Shown here: positions 1-11,410 of the stretch, piece by piece
How the letters are laid out: every line of letters begins with the position of its first letter
Numbering within the stretch: position 1 is the stretch's first letter
Assembly (NCBI GenBank): GCA_022316685.1
Contig: JAKJHU010000849.1
Span: 1 to 64,000 of the forward strand
Length of the DNA: 64,000 bases
From: Progne subis subis
Lineage: Eukaryota > Chordata > Aves > Passeriformes > Hirundinidae
Reading direction: 5' to 3'
Position numbers and translations under genes: made by a program
Notes under the pieces: generated by a model
What the model was told of the DNA's origin: nothing
What the model saw: the letters and a program-made list of their open reading frames with translations, nothing else
Database searches by the model: none

Positions 1-289
1 AAGGAGAGAATGAGGCACAAGGATAGTTCTTTCATTTTCAATGCCTTTTTCCCATGGGAATCCCTAAAAATGCAACACCACCCAAGCCCCAAAGAAAACT
101 CAAGTCCCAGAGTCTCTTTTGCATGTAGAACGAAGGGATGTCTGCTGTCTTGACACTGGCTCTCGTCTGCGTGCCCACTTCTCTTCCTCCGATCTTGTGG
201 TCTGTCTCTGCTTGCGTCTGGACTCGGTACAGTTTTATGTGCCTTGCTGCCAGTCCAACTGCTGTGAAGACACAAGCAAATCTCTTGCC

Positions 290-1846
290 TCAAGTTATTA
301 ATTTGAATGGTTTCTCAATTTGCCCTGTTTCTGGGTTCCTGATCAGAACCAAAGGATTTTCCTTCAGTTTCGCTCTTGGATTGACCGCTCCCATGGATGC
401 AGGAGACTGCACAAGCTCACAATCAGGGCAAGCACTAATGACTTCCTTTGCCTGACTTTTGGAAATGTGAAAACTTCTCATTAGTGCTTGAGCATTCTGA
501 TGAAAGAATGCAGGATTCAATTTTGCCTGTTCAAAAATGTTTGGTAAAGTTCTTGAAATTATCATGACCAATTTGTCTACGTGTGCACTGCCTTCTGCCA
601 AAAATCCCAGGAGGGATGAATATGCCTTCATGTCAGAGATAAAGTATTTATGTTTTCTGTTTTGCAACAATGTCCTCATGCACCGCAAATATGAATACAA
701 ATTTTCATTGTTAACCTTTCTCAAAAGTGAATCTCCAAGTCTCCCAACCACACCACCTGTGATCAAACCAAAAGGTTGCTGAAACAGCTCAAAAGCTCTG
801 ACCACTGCTGCTAATTCCACTGTTTGTGGTGACCTTTGTACTATTCTTATATCTGATTTCCACTCCCCCGTGGTGTCATCTTTGAAACTTATTTTTACTT
901 TCAACAATTTGTGGCTTGGCAAATGAATAGTACAAACACCAGAGTGATCTAACAATGCAATCTGCAAGTTCTCTGATTTCTGCAATGCCCAATCAAAATT
1001 TTCTTTTTTCAAAGGCAGGTAAATTGTTGTAAAATCTTTGCCTGCCATTGTTTGCAGCCTGGTCCTAGCTTTGATGATGATCTGAGCTATCATTTTCAAA
1101 CTCTCCCCTTTCAATGCATATTTCTTTATGTCTGTCCAGTCTGTTGGACGGAATTCTGGCTTGGCAGAAGCCTGTGCAGTGTCTGCCTCTGAAATTGTCT
1201 CCTTTATTTGTGGCTTTGCTGCTGCTTCATCCTTTCCAGGATGTTTTGGAAGCTGCACTTCATGTGGTTTTGTTTCTTTTTCTTTTTCCTTTTCTCTTTC
1301 TTTCTCTTTTTCCCCTTGAATAGGAACCAGTGTTTGCTGTTTACGTTCTGAGAAAGCCTGTAAAATCTGAGATATTTTTGGACGTGCCCCCGTCCGTAAC
1401 ATCCCGGCAGCTGTTTCCGAATCTTCATAAGCAACCGATTCAGAAACAAGCAAACTGCCAGTGGGCGGAGTCTGGCTCCGCAGCCTGTGCTGCCTGGGGG
1501 TAGTACCTTTGAGGCTCTCTCCGCCTCGGCCACGCCCCGTCCCTGCCCACTCCGTCTCTGCCCATCCCGCCCCTGCCTGCCCAGGCCCGGCGGTCTCCGA
1601 CGGGGTATCCCGCCCCCTTTCAGGCTCAAAATTCGTCCTTCCTGCTTCGTCATTTAAATCAGCCCCCACCCGAACAGATCCGCGCTTTAGGCTTTCTCCC
1701 GCCCCTGCTGCGCCTGCGTTTGGACATGCCTCTGAGCCTTCTGGGATTTGTAGTTCTCGGCTCGGTACTTCCGGTTTTTGCATCCCTCTCCCAGAGCTTT
1801 GTGACGCGAATGTGTTTTGAGCTATGTGTCCCCTAGCTTGCGTCAT
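290..1846 (-). CDS. 518-codon Gag-Pol fusion frame of an internally deleted ERVK
   Basis: Residues 1-246 match the Gag N-terminus of copy A2 and include a charged Lys/Glu repeat near 180-192. Residues 247-315 resemble an RT connection domain. Residues 315-428 resemble RNase H, but the DGS aspartate block is missing, the TDS motif is shortened to LITGGVV, and the usual His near 405 is replaced. Residues 435-480 are an integrase HHCC finger (H449, H460, C473, C476). The integrase core is absent and residues 492-518 start the integrase C-terminal domain, ending where Trp is expected (TGA). Capsid, nucleocapsid, protease and RT palm are gone. An RT or RNase H activity is not expected. It may be chance survival of a frame, or a selected dominant-negative Gag; the sequence alone cannot decide. 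Confidence 0.7.
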   Translation of the reverse strand: MTQARGHIAQNTFASQSSGRGMQKPEVPSRELQIPEGSEACPNAGAAGAGESLKRGSVRVGADLNDEAGRTNFEPERGRDTPSETAGPGQAGAGWAETEWAGTGRGRGGESLKGTTPRQHRLRSQTPPTGSLLVSESVAYEDSETAAGMLRTGARPKISQILQAFSERKQQTLVPIQGEKEKEREKEKEKETKPHEVQLPKHPGKDEAAAKPQIKETISEADTAQASAKPEFRPTDWTDIKKYALKGESLKMIAQIIIKARTRLQTMAGKDFTTIYLPLKKENFDWALQKSENLQIALLDHSGVCTIHLPSHKLLKVKISFKDDTTGEWKSDIRIVQRSPQTVELAAVVRAFELFQQPFGLITGGVVGRLGDSLLRKVNNENLYSYLRCMRTLLQNRKHKYFISDMKAYSSLLGFLAEGSAHVDKLVMIISRTLPNIFEQAKLNPAFFHQNAQALMRSFHISKSQAKEVISACPDCELVQSPASMGAVNPRAKLKENPLVLIRNPETGQIEKPFKLIT

Positions 1847-2495
1847 CAGCGTGCGCTAAGTCGCCTGCTCGGTTCTCGGGTCTCCCCCCGCTCCAGCTCT
1901 GTTGTTCGCTGTCTCACCCCCTTTGCGATCCGTGCCTGTGCCTCCCGATGCGCCTTCCGACCACGTCCCGTCGCGCCCCGCCACGTTCCGACGTGATGGG
2001 TTAGATTCGGTTCCCCGCGCAGCCTCGCCTCCCCGCGCGGTTTCGCCCCCCCACTGTTCTGCAAACTGACTCCCGCGATCCGCCTCTGTCCCGCCCGACG
2101 CGTCCTCCGACCGTGCACCCCCGCGAGAGAGGTTAGGATCGGCTTTCCGCGCACGCCGCTTCCCCGGCGTCTCGCTCCGTTCCTCCACGGAGAGGGAAAG
2201 GAGCGGCGAAATGGTGTCCCGCGGTGACTTTGGAGGGGCAAAGGGAGTCCTCCCCCCCCTCTCGGGAAGAATGTGGGGTGAGCTCTGGAACTGCCTCAAA
2301 CAAGAGCATGTCCAATTTCCCCTGTTCTTTTGGGTGAATTAAAAGCTTCCCTTTTCCTGGAATTAATTTTGGGGTTTTTGACGAATTTTCTGGCGATTCT
2401 TGGAATGCATGAGAGTTCCCCCCTCCTCCATCCCCCGGAGGAGCTATTGACCTTGAAGATAGGATTCCTCTGTCTCCTGGCACTCCCTGCCCCAC
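1846..2495 (-). other. GC-rich leader of copy A1 with overlapping open frames upstream of gag
   Basis: Two frames are open through this leader (2241-1846 and 2299-1856). The first ends with a stop that overlaps the gag start as TGATG. The same arrangement occurs in copy A2 at 62937-63158, and the last ~37 residues before the stop are identical in both copies. GC-rich sequence can stay open by chance, so coding is unproven; an upstream frame coupled to gag is possible. Confidence 0.45.
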
Positions 2496-2936
2496 AGATA
2501 AAGCTCTGCTATCTTGCTTTTCGCTGCACGTTGGCAGCTTTCCAATCCCGGAATTTTCACTGCTACTTTTTGATCTAACTTAATTTTCCGTGCTGCGGGT
2601 ATAAACTTTGCAGCTATCTTGTGGGGTTTTTTTTTTTTGTCTGGAAATTGTTTCTTGTGGAATGTTTCCCCCATCGTGTGTGTTCTAAATCTCACTGTCT
2701 CACCAAAGCCCTAAGGCTTGTTGATTTCGTGGTCTAATTCGTCTCAGGGTTTGTCCTGATCACTGCCAGCAGGTCTCAGGGTGACGGATTTCCAGGGCCC
2801 GTTGGATCTCTGTCAACTAGAACGGATTGGACAACGAGCTGTTCTTCTTCTGGTCAAATGGTGTTTCTTTTCTGGAGGTGTCTGTTTGGCTTTGATCTTC
2901 CGAGAGCTTTTGATGTTGCTGCAGAGGTTTTATTTT

Positions 2937-3004
2937 GCCTGTTCAGGAATGCCAGATGTTGCGCACCCAGAGACGTCAGTGGCTGCCCAACCAGGGATGC
3001 CAGT
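2937..3004 (-). repeat. Primer-binding site and two PBS-like repeats, copy A1
   Basis: Just inside the LTR (after AC) the minus strand reads TGGCATCCCTGGTTGGGC, 16 of 18 identical to the complement of vertebrate tRNA-Asn (TGGCGTCCCTGGGTGGGC). Two further degenerate copies follow at about 24-27 bp spacing (TGACGTCTCTGGGTGCGC, TGGCATTCCTGAACAGGC). Copy A2 carries six units. Confidence 0.7.
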
Positions 3005-3655
3005 TGTCGGGGGCTGCTTGCAGGAGCTTAAATTCCCTGCATTCAGGTGGTTTTAGAGTCTTTTTTGCCCTCTGCAAAGCTCTGAGCCAAACGGATGAAA
3101 GAGACGGAGTCTTCAAGGTTGCATGCTTCATGTTTATTGTTTCTTATCTTACAATTTTCTCAGTGTCCTGCAAGATGTTTGCCATGGCTTGGACATCTGG
3201 CGACTCCCCCCGTCCCAGGGCTGTCCTTATTTTTTATACTAACTGCTACGTATTCGATATTTACTATTTATTACCAATGTCTATCACTATTACTAAAAAG
3301 GTCATCTCTACTCTGACCCAATCCTCACAAACTACTTTGTGCCAACGTCACTGCAGAAATGGAGTGAGGGAAGAAGAAAGAAGAAGAAGGAGGCAACGCC
3401 CCAAATCCTCCATCTTGCCTCCATTCACTTCAATGCCAAAAATCCCAAAACCACTGTTTTTCTCACCCTGTGATATACTAAACTACAGTCTTTCACACTC
3501 TTGTGGCCTGCAATGCTTCCTGCAGTGCAAGAAGCCTTTCCCATGGACTAAAATCAAAGCCAGTGTCTCTCTGAGCTCTGGGCTGGGGTCCCAGACCCCC
3601 CTGCCCAGGTCTCTGACCCTCCAGGGCAACCAAAGGAATGCCCTGGACTCCAACA
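3005..3655 (-). mobile_element. 5' LTR of ERVK-like copy A1 (651 bp)
   Basis: Begins TGTTGGAGTCC at 3655 on the minus strand and ends ACA at 3005, followed by the primer site. It aligns along its full length with the plus-strand LTR 61258-61906. A TATAAAA-type box and an AATAAA lie in the sense direction toward the 3' half. The pair of LTRs in opposite orientation at the two window ends belongs to two separate proviruses. Confidence 0.85.
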
Positions 3656-3968
3656 CCTAAGCACTGATTGGTGGCTCATGGCCATCTCTCCCCAGTTTAT
3701 ATACTGAACATGATGTTCCATGGTATGGAAAATCCCTTTGGCCAGTTCAGGTCAGCTGCACTGGCTATGCTCCCTCATGGTTTATTGTGCACCTCCTCAC
3801 TGGCAGAGCATGAGACACTGAAGAAGCCCTTGTCTTAGGGTAAGCACTACTTGGCAACAACCAAAACATCAGTGTGTTATCAACATTATTCTCATACTGA
3901 ATCCAAACCACAGCACTGTACCAGCTACTGAGAAGAAAATTAACTCTGTCCCACCTGAAACCAGAACT
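3656..3968 (-). mobile_element. Truncated ERV LTR
   Basis: On the minus strand it starts with a GGTTTCAGGTGGGACAGAG-type beginning and includes a CAGTAGCTGGTACAGTGCTG stretch that I associate with a common songbird LTR family. The far end stops at the LTR of copy A1, so A1 probably inserted into it. Confidence 0.45.
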
Positions 3969-4464
3969 GTATCCACCCCTTACTCCACACTATGTCATGC
4001 CAGGTCCCACACTTTCCAACACACCATCACCTTTCCTGTCTTTTGATAGATATACACACAGATATTGTTCCCTTAGTCTATGGACCATCTCTATAAAAGT
4101 CCATCGAGTTCATTTTGTCCATGACCTTGGTCTCCATCTGACATAACAGTCTTTCAGGGCAGGAAAGATGAAAGATGGTGTGTGGTATTGTCACATGTTA
4201 AAGCTAGTTCAGATTCCATCACTGCTGTGCTTGTCCAGTTTTATCAGAGCTCATTCTTCATTAATGTGGTGATCAAAGAGGAGTCAGATTCACATCCCCA
4301 AATCTGGAGTGGCAAAGACAGGCGTTGCACGAAGCCAAATGTGATGAGCATATGTTACAAATGAGAGGAGAGAGCTTACACAAGTCCCTGCCTTTGCCCA
4401 GGTTTCTGTCAGTAGACAGCAGTTTTATTGAGGCGGCCAGCACCCCAAAACCCATTCTTGATCA
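3969..4464. other. Unrecognised spacer
   Basis: No gene, RNA or clear repeat is visible. The last five bases before the next provirus (4465-4469, CAAGT) are its target duplication. Confidence 0.5.
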
Positions 4465-4469
4465 CAAGT

Positions 4470-5135
4470 TGTCTCGGTTTGAAAAAAAGACAGGTGTCTG
4501 CTAAGGAGAGGCAGGCCTTTCCAGGGAAATGAGGAATTTAAATCCTTCTCTCCGTGTTATTATAATTTGGAAGATTAAACGAAAAACTTTTCGGTCAGAG
4601 CTATGGGGAAAAGGAATAACAGTCCTTTACTAGTAAATATAACAGGACAGACAAACAACAACAGCAATTATAATAACAGTAAAACAGAACCAAAGAACCC
4701 CGAGGGCAAACGGTGGAAAGCTCCGGCGCTGGTGGCTGGAAACGGTGGATTATCCTCGGCAGGCAGGGGGGTGCCCTGGCAGATGAAGTGGGCAGTGCCG
4801 GAGAAGCCGCAGCGGCTGTACCAGGGTTGACTCAAAATCCAGCAGGACAGCGAAGAAACTCCGAATTCCTGGGCACTCCAACAGATGGTAGAATTCCCAG
4901 GACCAAACTCCTCCGGTAGCCGTGGACTCCAGCCAGCCGTCGTCCGATCCGTGCTCCCCGGAAGACTGAGAGCTGTGTGTGTCCCCACCTCAGCTCTCCG
5001 CGAGCCTCCTCCCTCCCCCAAAACCAAGTGATCAACTTCTTTTGTCAGGTTAAGCACCGCTTAACTACCCCTACTTAAAATCTAGCAACTCATGGGGGGG
5101 GGGAAAAATTCTACAGGAGAACTTAACCCTCAACA
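4470..5135 (-). mobile_element. 3' LTR of ERV-L L1
   Basis: Runs TGTTGAGGG (5135, minus strand) to CCGAGACA (4470). It is preceded in sense by a purine-rich tract ending GGGGTGGATAA at 5136-5150, the expected plus-strand primer. The same LTR family occurs at 10317-10977, 17252-17927, 40300-40960 and 46215-46884. Confidence 0.92.
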
Positions 5136-5243
5136 TTATCCACCCCGATTTTTTCCCACACTAACGTATTATATTGAATTTAAACTTTTAAATAATATAC
5201 ATATATATACATGTGAATATAAATACAGACACAGTCACAGTAT

Positions 5244-8200
5244 TCACCGAAAAACAAGGTCCCCTTGAGGTATGCAGCGGGTCTCTCCATCCTTTTGCAT
5301 CACCCACCATGTGCAGCCAGGTCCCTGAGCAAAAACAACCCCACGAGCGGGATTGTCTTTGCTGGAGGCAGAATTAATCCAGACAGTTTTTCCCAGCATT
5401 CCTCTCATGTGTACCACTGGAACCTTATCTCCATCTCTTGTTCTCAGGGGCTCAGATTGGGCAGGGCCTGCTCGGTTGGTGGAACCTCGAGTGTTCACTA
5501 ACCAGGTGGCCTTTGCTAAATTAATCTCCCAGTTCTTGAAAGTCCCCCCACCCAGTGCCTTCAAAGTGGTTTTAAGCAGGCCATTGCACCGTTCAACTTT
5601 CCCGGCTGCTGGCGCATGATAAGGAATATGGTACACCCACTCAATGCCATGTTCTCTAGCCCAGGTGTTTATAAGGCTGTTCTTGAAATGAGTCCCGTTG
5701 TCAGACTCAATCCTCTCAGGGGTACTATGTCTCTACAGGATTTGCTTTTCAAGGCCCAGGATGGTGTTCCGGGCAGTAGCGTGAGGCACAGGGTAGGTCT
5801 CCAACCATCCAGTTGTGGCTTCCACCATGGTCAGCACGTAGCGCTTGCCTTGGCGGGTTTGGGGAAGGGTGATGTAGTCAATCTGCCAGGCTTCTCCGTA
5901 CTTATACTTGGACCATCGCCCCCCATACCATAGGGGCTTCACCCGCTTGGCCTGTTTGATGGTAGCACACGTCTCACAGTCATGGATAACCTGAGAAATA
6001 CTGTCCATGGTTAGATCCACCCCTCGGTCTCATGCCCACTTATAGGTGGCATCTCTGCCCTGATGGCCTGAGGCATCATGGGCCCATCGAGCTAGGAACA
6101 ACTCTCCCTTGTGTTCCCAATCTAAGTCTGTCTTTGACACCTCTATCTTTGCAGCTTGATTTACCTGCTTGTTGTTTCGGTGCTCCTCATTAGCCCGACT
6201 CTTGGGGACATGGGCATCTACATGACGGACTTTGACAGGTAGCTTCTCTACCCGAGTGGCAATGTCCTTCCACTCATCTGCAGCCCAGATTGGCTTTCCT
6301 CTACGTTGCCAATTGGCCTTTTTCCACCTGTCCAGCCAACCCCACAGAGCATTGGCCACCATCCACGAATCAGTGTAGAGGTAGAGCTTTGGCCACTTCT
6401 CTCTTTCAGCAATGTCCAGGGCCAGTTGAACAGCTTTGAGTTCAGCAAGTTGGCTTGACCCACCTTCTCCTTCAGTGGCTTCTGCAACCTGTCGTGTAGG
6501 GCTCCATACAGCTGCTTTCCACTTCCGGTTCATCCCCACGATGCGGCAGGAACCATCAGTGAAAAGAGCATAGCGTGTTTCTTCTGCTGGTAGTTGGTTG
6601 TATGGTGGACCCTCTTCTGCACGTGTCACTTGTTCCTGCTCCTCTTCATCTGTGAGACCAAAGTTCTCACCTTCCGGCCAGTTTGTAATTATCTCCAAAA
6701 TCCCAGGGCGATTTGGGTTTCCAATGCGGGCGCGCTGAGTGATGAGGGCAATCCATTTGCTCCACGTGGCGTCAGTGGCGTGATGAGTGGAGGGAACCTT
6801 TCTTTTAAACATCCACCCCAGCACTGGTAGTCGAGGTGCCAGCAGGAGTTGTGCTTCTGTGCTAATCACCTCTGAGGCAGCTTGAACTCCTTCATAGGCG
6901 GCCAAGATTTCCTTCTCTGTTGGAGTGTAGTTGGCTTCGGACCCTCTGTAGCTTCGGCTCCAGAATCCCAGTGGTCGGCCCCGAGTCTCCCCAGGCACCT
7001 TCTGCTAAAGGCTCCAGGACAGGCCATTGTTCCCGGCTGCTGAGTAGAGCACGTTCTTCACATCTGGTCCCGTCCTGACTGGGCCAAGGGCTACTGCATG
7101 AGCAATCTCCTGTTTGATCTGGGCAAAGGCTTGTTGCTGTTCAGGGCCCCAGTGGAAATCGTTCTTCTTGCGGGTGACCAGGTAGAGAGGGCTCACAATC
7201 TGGCTGTACTCAGGAATGTGCATCCTCCAGAAACCTATGGCGCCTAGGAAAGCTTGTGTTTCCTTCTTGCTGGTTGGTGGAGACATTGCTGTGATCTTAT
7301 TGATGACCTCAGTGGGAATCTGCCGCCGTCCATCTTGCCACTTTACTCCCAGGAACTGGATCTCTCGGGCAGGTCCCTTGACCTTGCTCTGCTTGATGGC
7401 AAAACCAGCTTTCAGGAGAATTTGGATTATCTTCTCTCCTTTCTCAAACACTTCTATTGCCGTGTTCCCCCACACAATGATGTCATCGATATACTGTAGG
7501 TGCTCCGGAGCCTCACTCTTTTCCAGTGCAGCCTGGATCAGTCCATGGCAGATGGTGGGGCTGTGTTTCCACCCCTGGGGCAGTCGGTTCCAGGTGTACT
7601 GCACGCCCCTCCAGGTGAAAGCAAACTGAGGCCTGCATTCTGCAGCCAGAGGAATGGAGAAAAATGCATTAGCAATGTCAATTGTGGCGTACCATTTTGC
7701 TGCCTTGGACTCCAGCTCGTACTGGAGTTCCAGCATGTCCGGCACAGCAGCGCTCAACGGTGGAGTCACTTCGTTCAAGGCACGGTAGTCCACAGTCAAT
7801 CTCCATTCTCCGTCAGACTTGCGCACAGGCCAGATGGGGCTGTTGAAGGGTGAGTGGGTTTTGCTGACCACCCCTTGGCTCTCCAGCTCACGGATCATCT
7901 TGTGGATGGGGATCACGGCATCTCGATTTGTCCAGTACTGTCGGCGGTGCACCGTCGAGGTGGCAACTGGAACTCGTTGCTCTTCTACCTTTAGGAGTCC
8001 TACTGCAGATGGGTTCTCCGACAGTCCAGGCAAGCTATTCAATTTCTTAATGCCCTCTGCCTCCACAGCTGCTATTCCCAAAGCCCACCTGAGTCCTTTA
8101 GAGTCTTTGTAATAACCATTCCGGAGGAAGTCTATGCCCAAAATACACGGGGCCCCTGAGCCAGTCACAATTGGATGTTTCTGCCACTCCTTCCCGGTCA

Positions 8201-8426
8201 GGCTCACCTAGGCTTCCAACAGAGTCAATTCCTGTGATCCCCCCGTCACCCCGGCAATGGAAATAGGTTCTGTCCCCACATATTCCGATGGCATCAGTGT
8301 ACACTGCGAACCAGTATCAACTAAAGCTTCGTATTTCTGTGGCTCTGATGTGCCAGGCTATCGAATCCACACCGTCCAATAGATCCGGTTTTCCCGTGCC
8401 TCTCTCTGGCTAGAGGCAGGGCCCCT
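5244..8426 (-). pseudogene. ERV-L L1 pro-pol: protease, RT, RNase H, integrase, with stops
   Basis: In frame with gag after a TAG at 8427-8429. A second in-frame TAG interrupts the protease region after the VDTGS-type active site, exactly as in provirus L3. RT (about 8207-7005) has YIDD. A TAG at 7005-7007 follows. RNase H and the integrase zinc finger lie at 6998-6030, with a TGA, then a TAG at 5733-5735. The integrase core and C-terminal region run to 5244. Compared with L3 the stops are mostly G-to-A or C-to-T changes. The element cannot make intact Pol now, but divergence is low. Confidence 0.88.
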
Positions 8427-10235
8427 CTAGCACCGGTCATTATTCCCTTCCTGGGCATACATGGTAGAGGTTCCTTCACAGGGATCTGACATCCTCACTT
8501 CTATAATACCTGGCAGCTTGGTCATGCGATGTCGAGGCTACCTTCATCTTAGTGGAACCCCCTCGGTTAGTGTTTCTCTCCTTGAGCTCACGCACCCTTG
8601 CTGCCAGGGCAGAAGTGGGTTTCCCATGCCACCTTCCCATGTCTTCCCCATGGTCACTGAGAAAGAACCACAGGTCAGCTCGTGGGGTGTACCCTCTCTC
8701 TCTAGCTGGGGGCCGTTGAGCTCTGACTCTGGGGCCTGTAACTCGCACCGGTGCCACACAGGAACTGTTTCTCCTCATCTCCTCCCTCACCTCCCTTATC
8801 TCCTCTGTCATCTCCTCCATCTTCTCCCTGAGTTCCTTTGCCACGGCAGAGACCTGAGCCTGCATTGGGCCACTGATCATGCTCTCATAATTTCTAAGCT
8901 TGTTGGCTACAGAACCCACTGTCTCTCGGTTGTTATCGGCATTAATGGTTGCAATGAATGTGGCGTATTGAGATGGTCCTAGGGTTGCCAGGTTCCACAG
9001 CATTTGCCCTGTGCACCTGACTTTGTCGGGGTCATTATCATGCTGTCCACCCCTCCCAAAGAGTACCTCCAATACTGCCACTTCTCTCAGCTGTTGGATC
9101 CCTTCCTCAAGGGTCTTTCAGCGCATTCTGTGATGGTGCTCCTGCATTCTGTCTCTGTGGACAAACCTCTCCCTTACACTCATTAAAAGCCGCTCCCAAA
9201 GGGAAAGGGGCCCTGGCTCCCTTACGAATACTTGATTCACACCTGAGTCCTGGGTCAAGGGTCCCAAATTCCTTGCCTCACTACTATCTAGCTGCACGCT
9301 TGTTCCAATAAGGTCCCAGACCCGAACTAACCAGGCTGTATAAGCCTCACGTCCCCGTCGTGCAAGATCTTTTTGCAGATTGCGGAGACTTTCATATGTC
9401 AGGGACTCAGTGATGATCTCAACCTCTGACTCCCCCGCGGGTTGTGAGGGCCCTCCTTTCTTATCCTTGTTGCCTGGGTGCTCTGATTTCACCTTGTACT
9501 TCTTTGTTTCCACAGGGGCCACTGCTGCTGGCTGTGGCTGCCCCTGTGGTTCAGCTGGAACCTGGACGGTTGTAACGTCTGTGGGTTCCGCTGCTGCACC
9601 ATCAGACTCTCCTTTGTCGGGGCGGGGGAGGGTTTCCCAGCAGCTGGGGCTAATGAGGCTACTACAGGGGAAAGGTACTCCCTCAGCATCTGCCCCATCT
9701 CACGGATCTCCTTCACCCAATCTGGGTGGTTTATTCCTGAGGCAGGCTGTGGGGCAGGCTCAGGCTGTGGGGCAGTATCCTTATTCTCTCGGGTAGGTAT
9801 CAGGGTGGTTACCCAGTCCAGTCTCCCCTTATCTCTAAATGCTAAACAGAACAGGCATACCAGCAACACCAGCCACTGTATGATGTCATTAACATTCAGA
9901 GATTTGAACCCTTCAAAGACTGGTGGGGTAGGCCCAAAGAGCTGGATGAAGGGTTGGGAAAAGGTTTCCCCTGGTGTCATTTCCTCACAGTATGTACCGT
10001 TGTTAAAGTAACTCCAAAAACACACAGTCAGTGTATGATAGCCCTGAATCCATGTGCCTGCCTTCCAGAGGAAATTAAAAATCCACGATATCCTCACTTT
10101 GTTAACCCATATAGCAAACTGGATGACAGCCACAGCAACCTTAGTTACAGGGCCCATGTTTAGAAAAGGGCCTGCAAATGGGAGGAATACGGCCACACCC
10201 ACATGCCACCAGAACCAGACAAAGGCAGACCACAT
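8427..10235 (-). pseudogene. ERV-L L1 gag with frameshift and one stop
   Basis: Matches the open L3 gag. The first ATG in frame is at 10235; the frame is open further upstream through the primer site but has no earlier ATG. The N-terminal part holds several predicted membrane segments. A one-base loss in a C-run near 9625 shifts the frame. A Trp codon near 9118 is TGA. The proline-rich repeat is short here (about one PQPEPAPQP unit) compared with seven in L3. There is no CCHC zinc knuckle, as is usual for ERV-L Gag. Confidence 0.85.
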
Positions 10236-10293
10236 GATGCCCAGTACACAACAATGTAGGCACTTAAGAACTGTTATTCCTTTTTCTCTCAAT

Positions 10294-10311
10294 GCCCCAC
10301 GTTGGGCGCCA
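10294..10311 (-). promoter_or_regulatory. Primer-binding site for tRNA-Lys(1,2)
   Basis: The minus strand reads TGGCGCCCAACGTGGGGC, a perfect 18-base complement to the tRNA-Lys(1,2) 3' end, five bases inside the 5' LTR. Confidence 0.93.
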
Positions 10312-10316
10312 AATTC

Positions 10317-10977
10317 TGTCTCGGTTTGAAAAAAAGACAGTTGTCTGCTAAGGAGAGGCAGGCCTTTCCAGGGAAATGAGGAATTTAAATCCTTCTCTCC
10401 GTGTTATTATAATTTGGAAGATTAAACGAAAAACTTTTCGGTCAGAGCTATGGGGAAAAGGAATAACAGTCCTTTACTAGTAAATATAACAGGACAGACA
10501 AACAACAACAGCAATTATAATAACAGTAAAACAGAACCAAAGAACCCCGAGGGCAAACGGTGGAAAGCTCCGGCGCTGGTGGCTGGAAACGGTGGATTAT
10601 CCTCGGCAGGCAGGGGGGTGCCCTGGCAGATGAAGTGGGCAGTGCCGGAGAAGCCGCAGCGGCTGTACCAGGGTTGACTCAAAATCCAGCAGGACAGCGA
10701 AGAAACTCCGAATTCCTGGGCACTCCAACAGATGGTAGAATTCCCAGGACCAAACTCCTCCGGTAGCCGTGGACTCCAGCCAGCCGTCGTCCGATCCGTG
10801 CTCCCCGGAAGACTGAGAGCTGTGTGTCCCCACCTCAGCTCTCCTCGAGCCTCCTCCCTCCCCCAAAACCAAGTGATCAACTTCTTTTGTCAGGTTAAGC
10901 ACCGCTTAACTACTCCTACTTAAAATCTAGCGACTCATGGGGGGGAAAAATTCTACAGGAGAACTTAACCCTCAACA
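10317..10977 (-). mobile_element. 5' LTR of ERV-L L1
   Basis: Begins TGTTGAGGG at 10977 on the minus strand and ends AGACA at 10317. It is nearly identical to 4470-5135; differences include a two-base GT repeat change and a few substitutions. Confidence 0.92.
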
Positions 10978-10982
10978 CAAGT

Positions 10983-11201
10983 CCTTAATAATGACTGATC
11001 AGTTCTATTATGACATGGATTATTTATTGAATAGACACAAGGAAAAGATGGACATGAGACTTTAACCGGCTTATGGGGATTGAAACACAGAGTATAATGG
11101 AACTGATACAGGAGCTTGGTATCTTAGGCCTGATCGAGCAGAAACCATGGGAGAGACAGACACAGATCAAGGCTCCCTGGGGTACAAGTGACCAAGAAAC
11201 A
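10983..11201. other. Probable internal ERV sequence, not identified
   Basis: A short stretch with codons resembling a retroviral RT N-terminus (EPWERQTQIKAPW-like at 11140-11180) lies next to an LTR-like sequence. No open frame of useful size. Confidence 0.3.
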
Positions 11202-11410
11202 TGTTGTGAAACTTTGTAATGATTACCAAGTAACTGCTGTCATAAAGAATGTATAACTGATGACAACTTGTTACCAAAAATAGAACCCTATATAAGTGAC
11301 ATACAAGAAAAACCCTATATAAATGCCTTGTATGCTCAATAAATTTGGGTTCTGATCTGAATTTGGAATGTCCCCATCTTTCAATTGCCGATACAGGCTT
11401 ACTTACTACA
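11202..11410 (+). mobile_element. Short LTR-like sequence (~209 bp)
   Basis: Starts TGTTGTGAAAC and ends TTACTACA, with CTATATAA-type boxes near 11290 and 11317 and an AATAAA near 11338. Length and structure fit a small ERVK LTR. No matching target duplication was found. Confidence 0.45.

Larger units (their letters stand above)
1..3004 (-). mobile_element. Internal region of ERVK-like provirus, copy A1
   Basis: Read on the minus strand this follows the LTR at 3005-3655: primer-site repeats, a leader of about 1.1 kb, then gag-derived coding sequence fused to pol remnants. The same leader and gag start recur on the plus strand at 61907-64000 (copy A2), which fixes the orientation and the start of gag. 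From 290 to the window start the integrase C-terminal reading continues after a stop codon (TGG to TGA) and then decays. The 3' LTR lies outside the window. The betaretrovirus-like (class II) assignment rests on the RNase H and integrase zinc-finger sequence. Confidence 0.8.
4465..10982 (-). mobile_element. Complete ERV-L-like provirus L1 with 5-bp target duplication
   Basis: LTRs at 4470-5135 and 10317-10977 flank gag and pol on the minus strand. The flanking pentamer CAAGT at 4465-4469 and 10978-10982 is identical, so this is an undisturbed insertion. The two LTRs differ at only a handful of positions over about 660 bp, so it is young. There is no env. Pol is of the ERV-L type (class III, distantly spumavirus-like), judged from a YIDD polymerase box and the RNase H/integrase sequence. 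Gag and pol both carry disabling changes. Confidence 0.93.
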
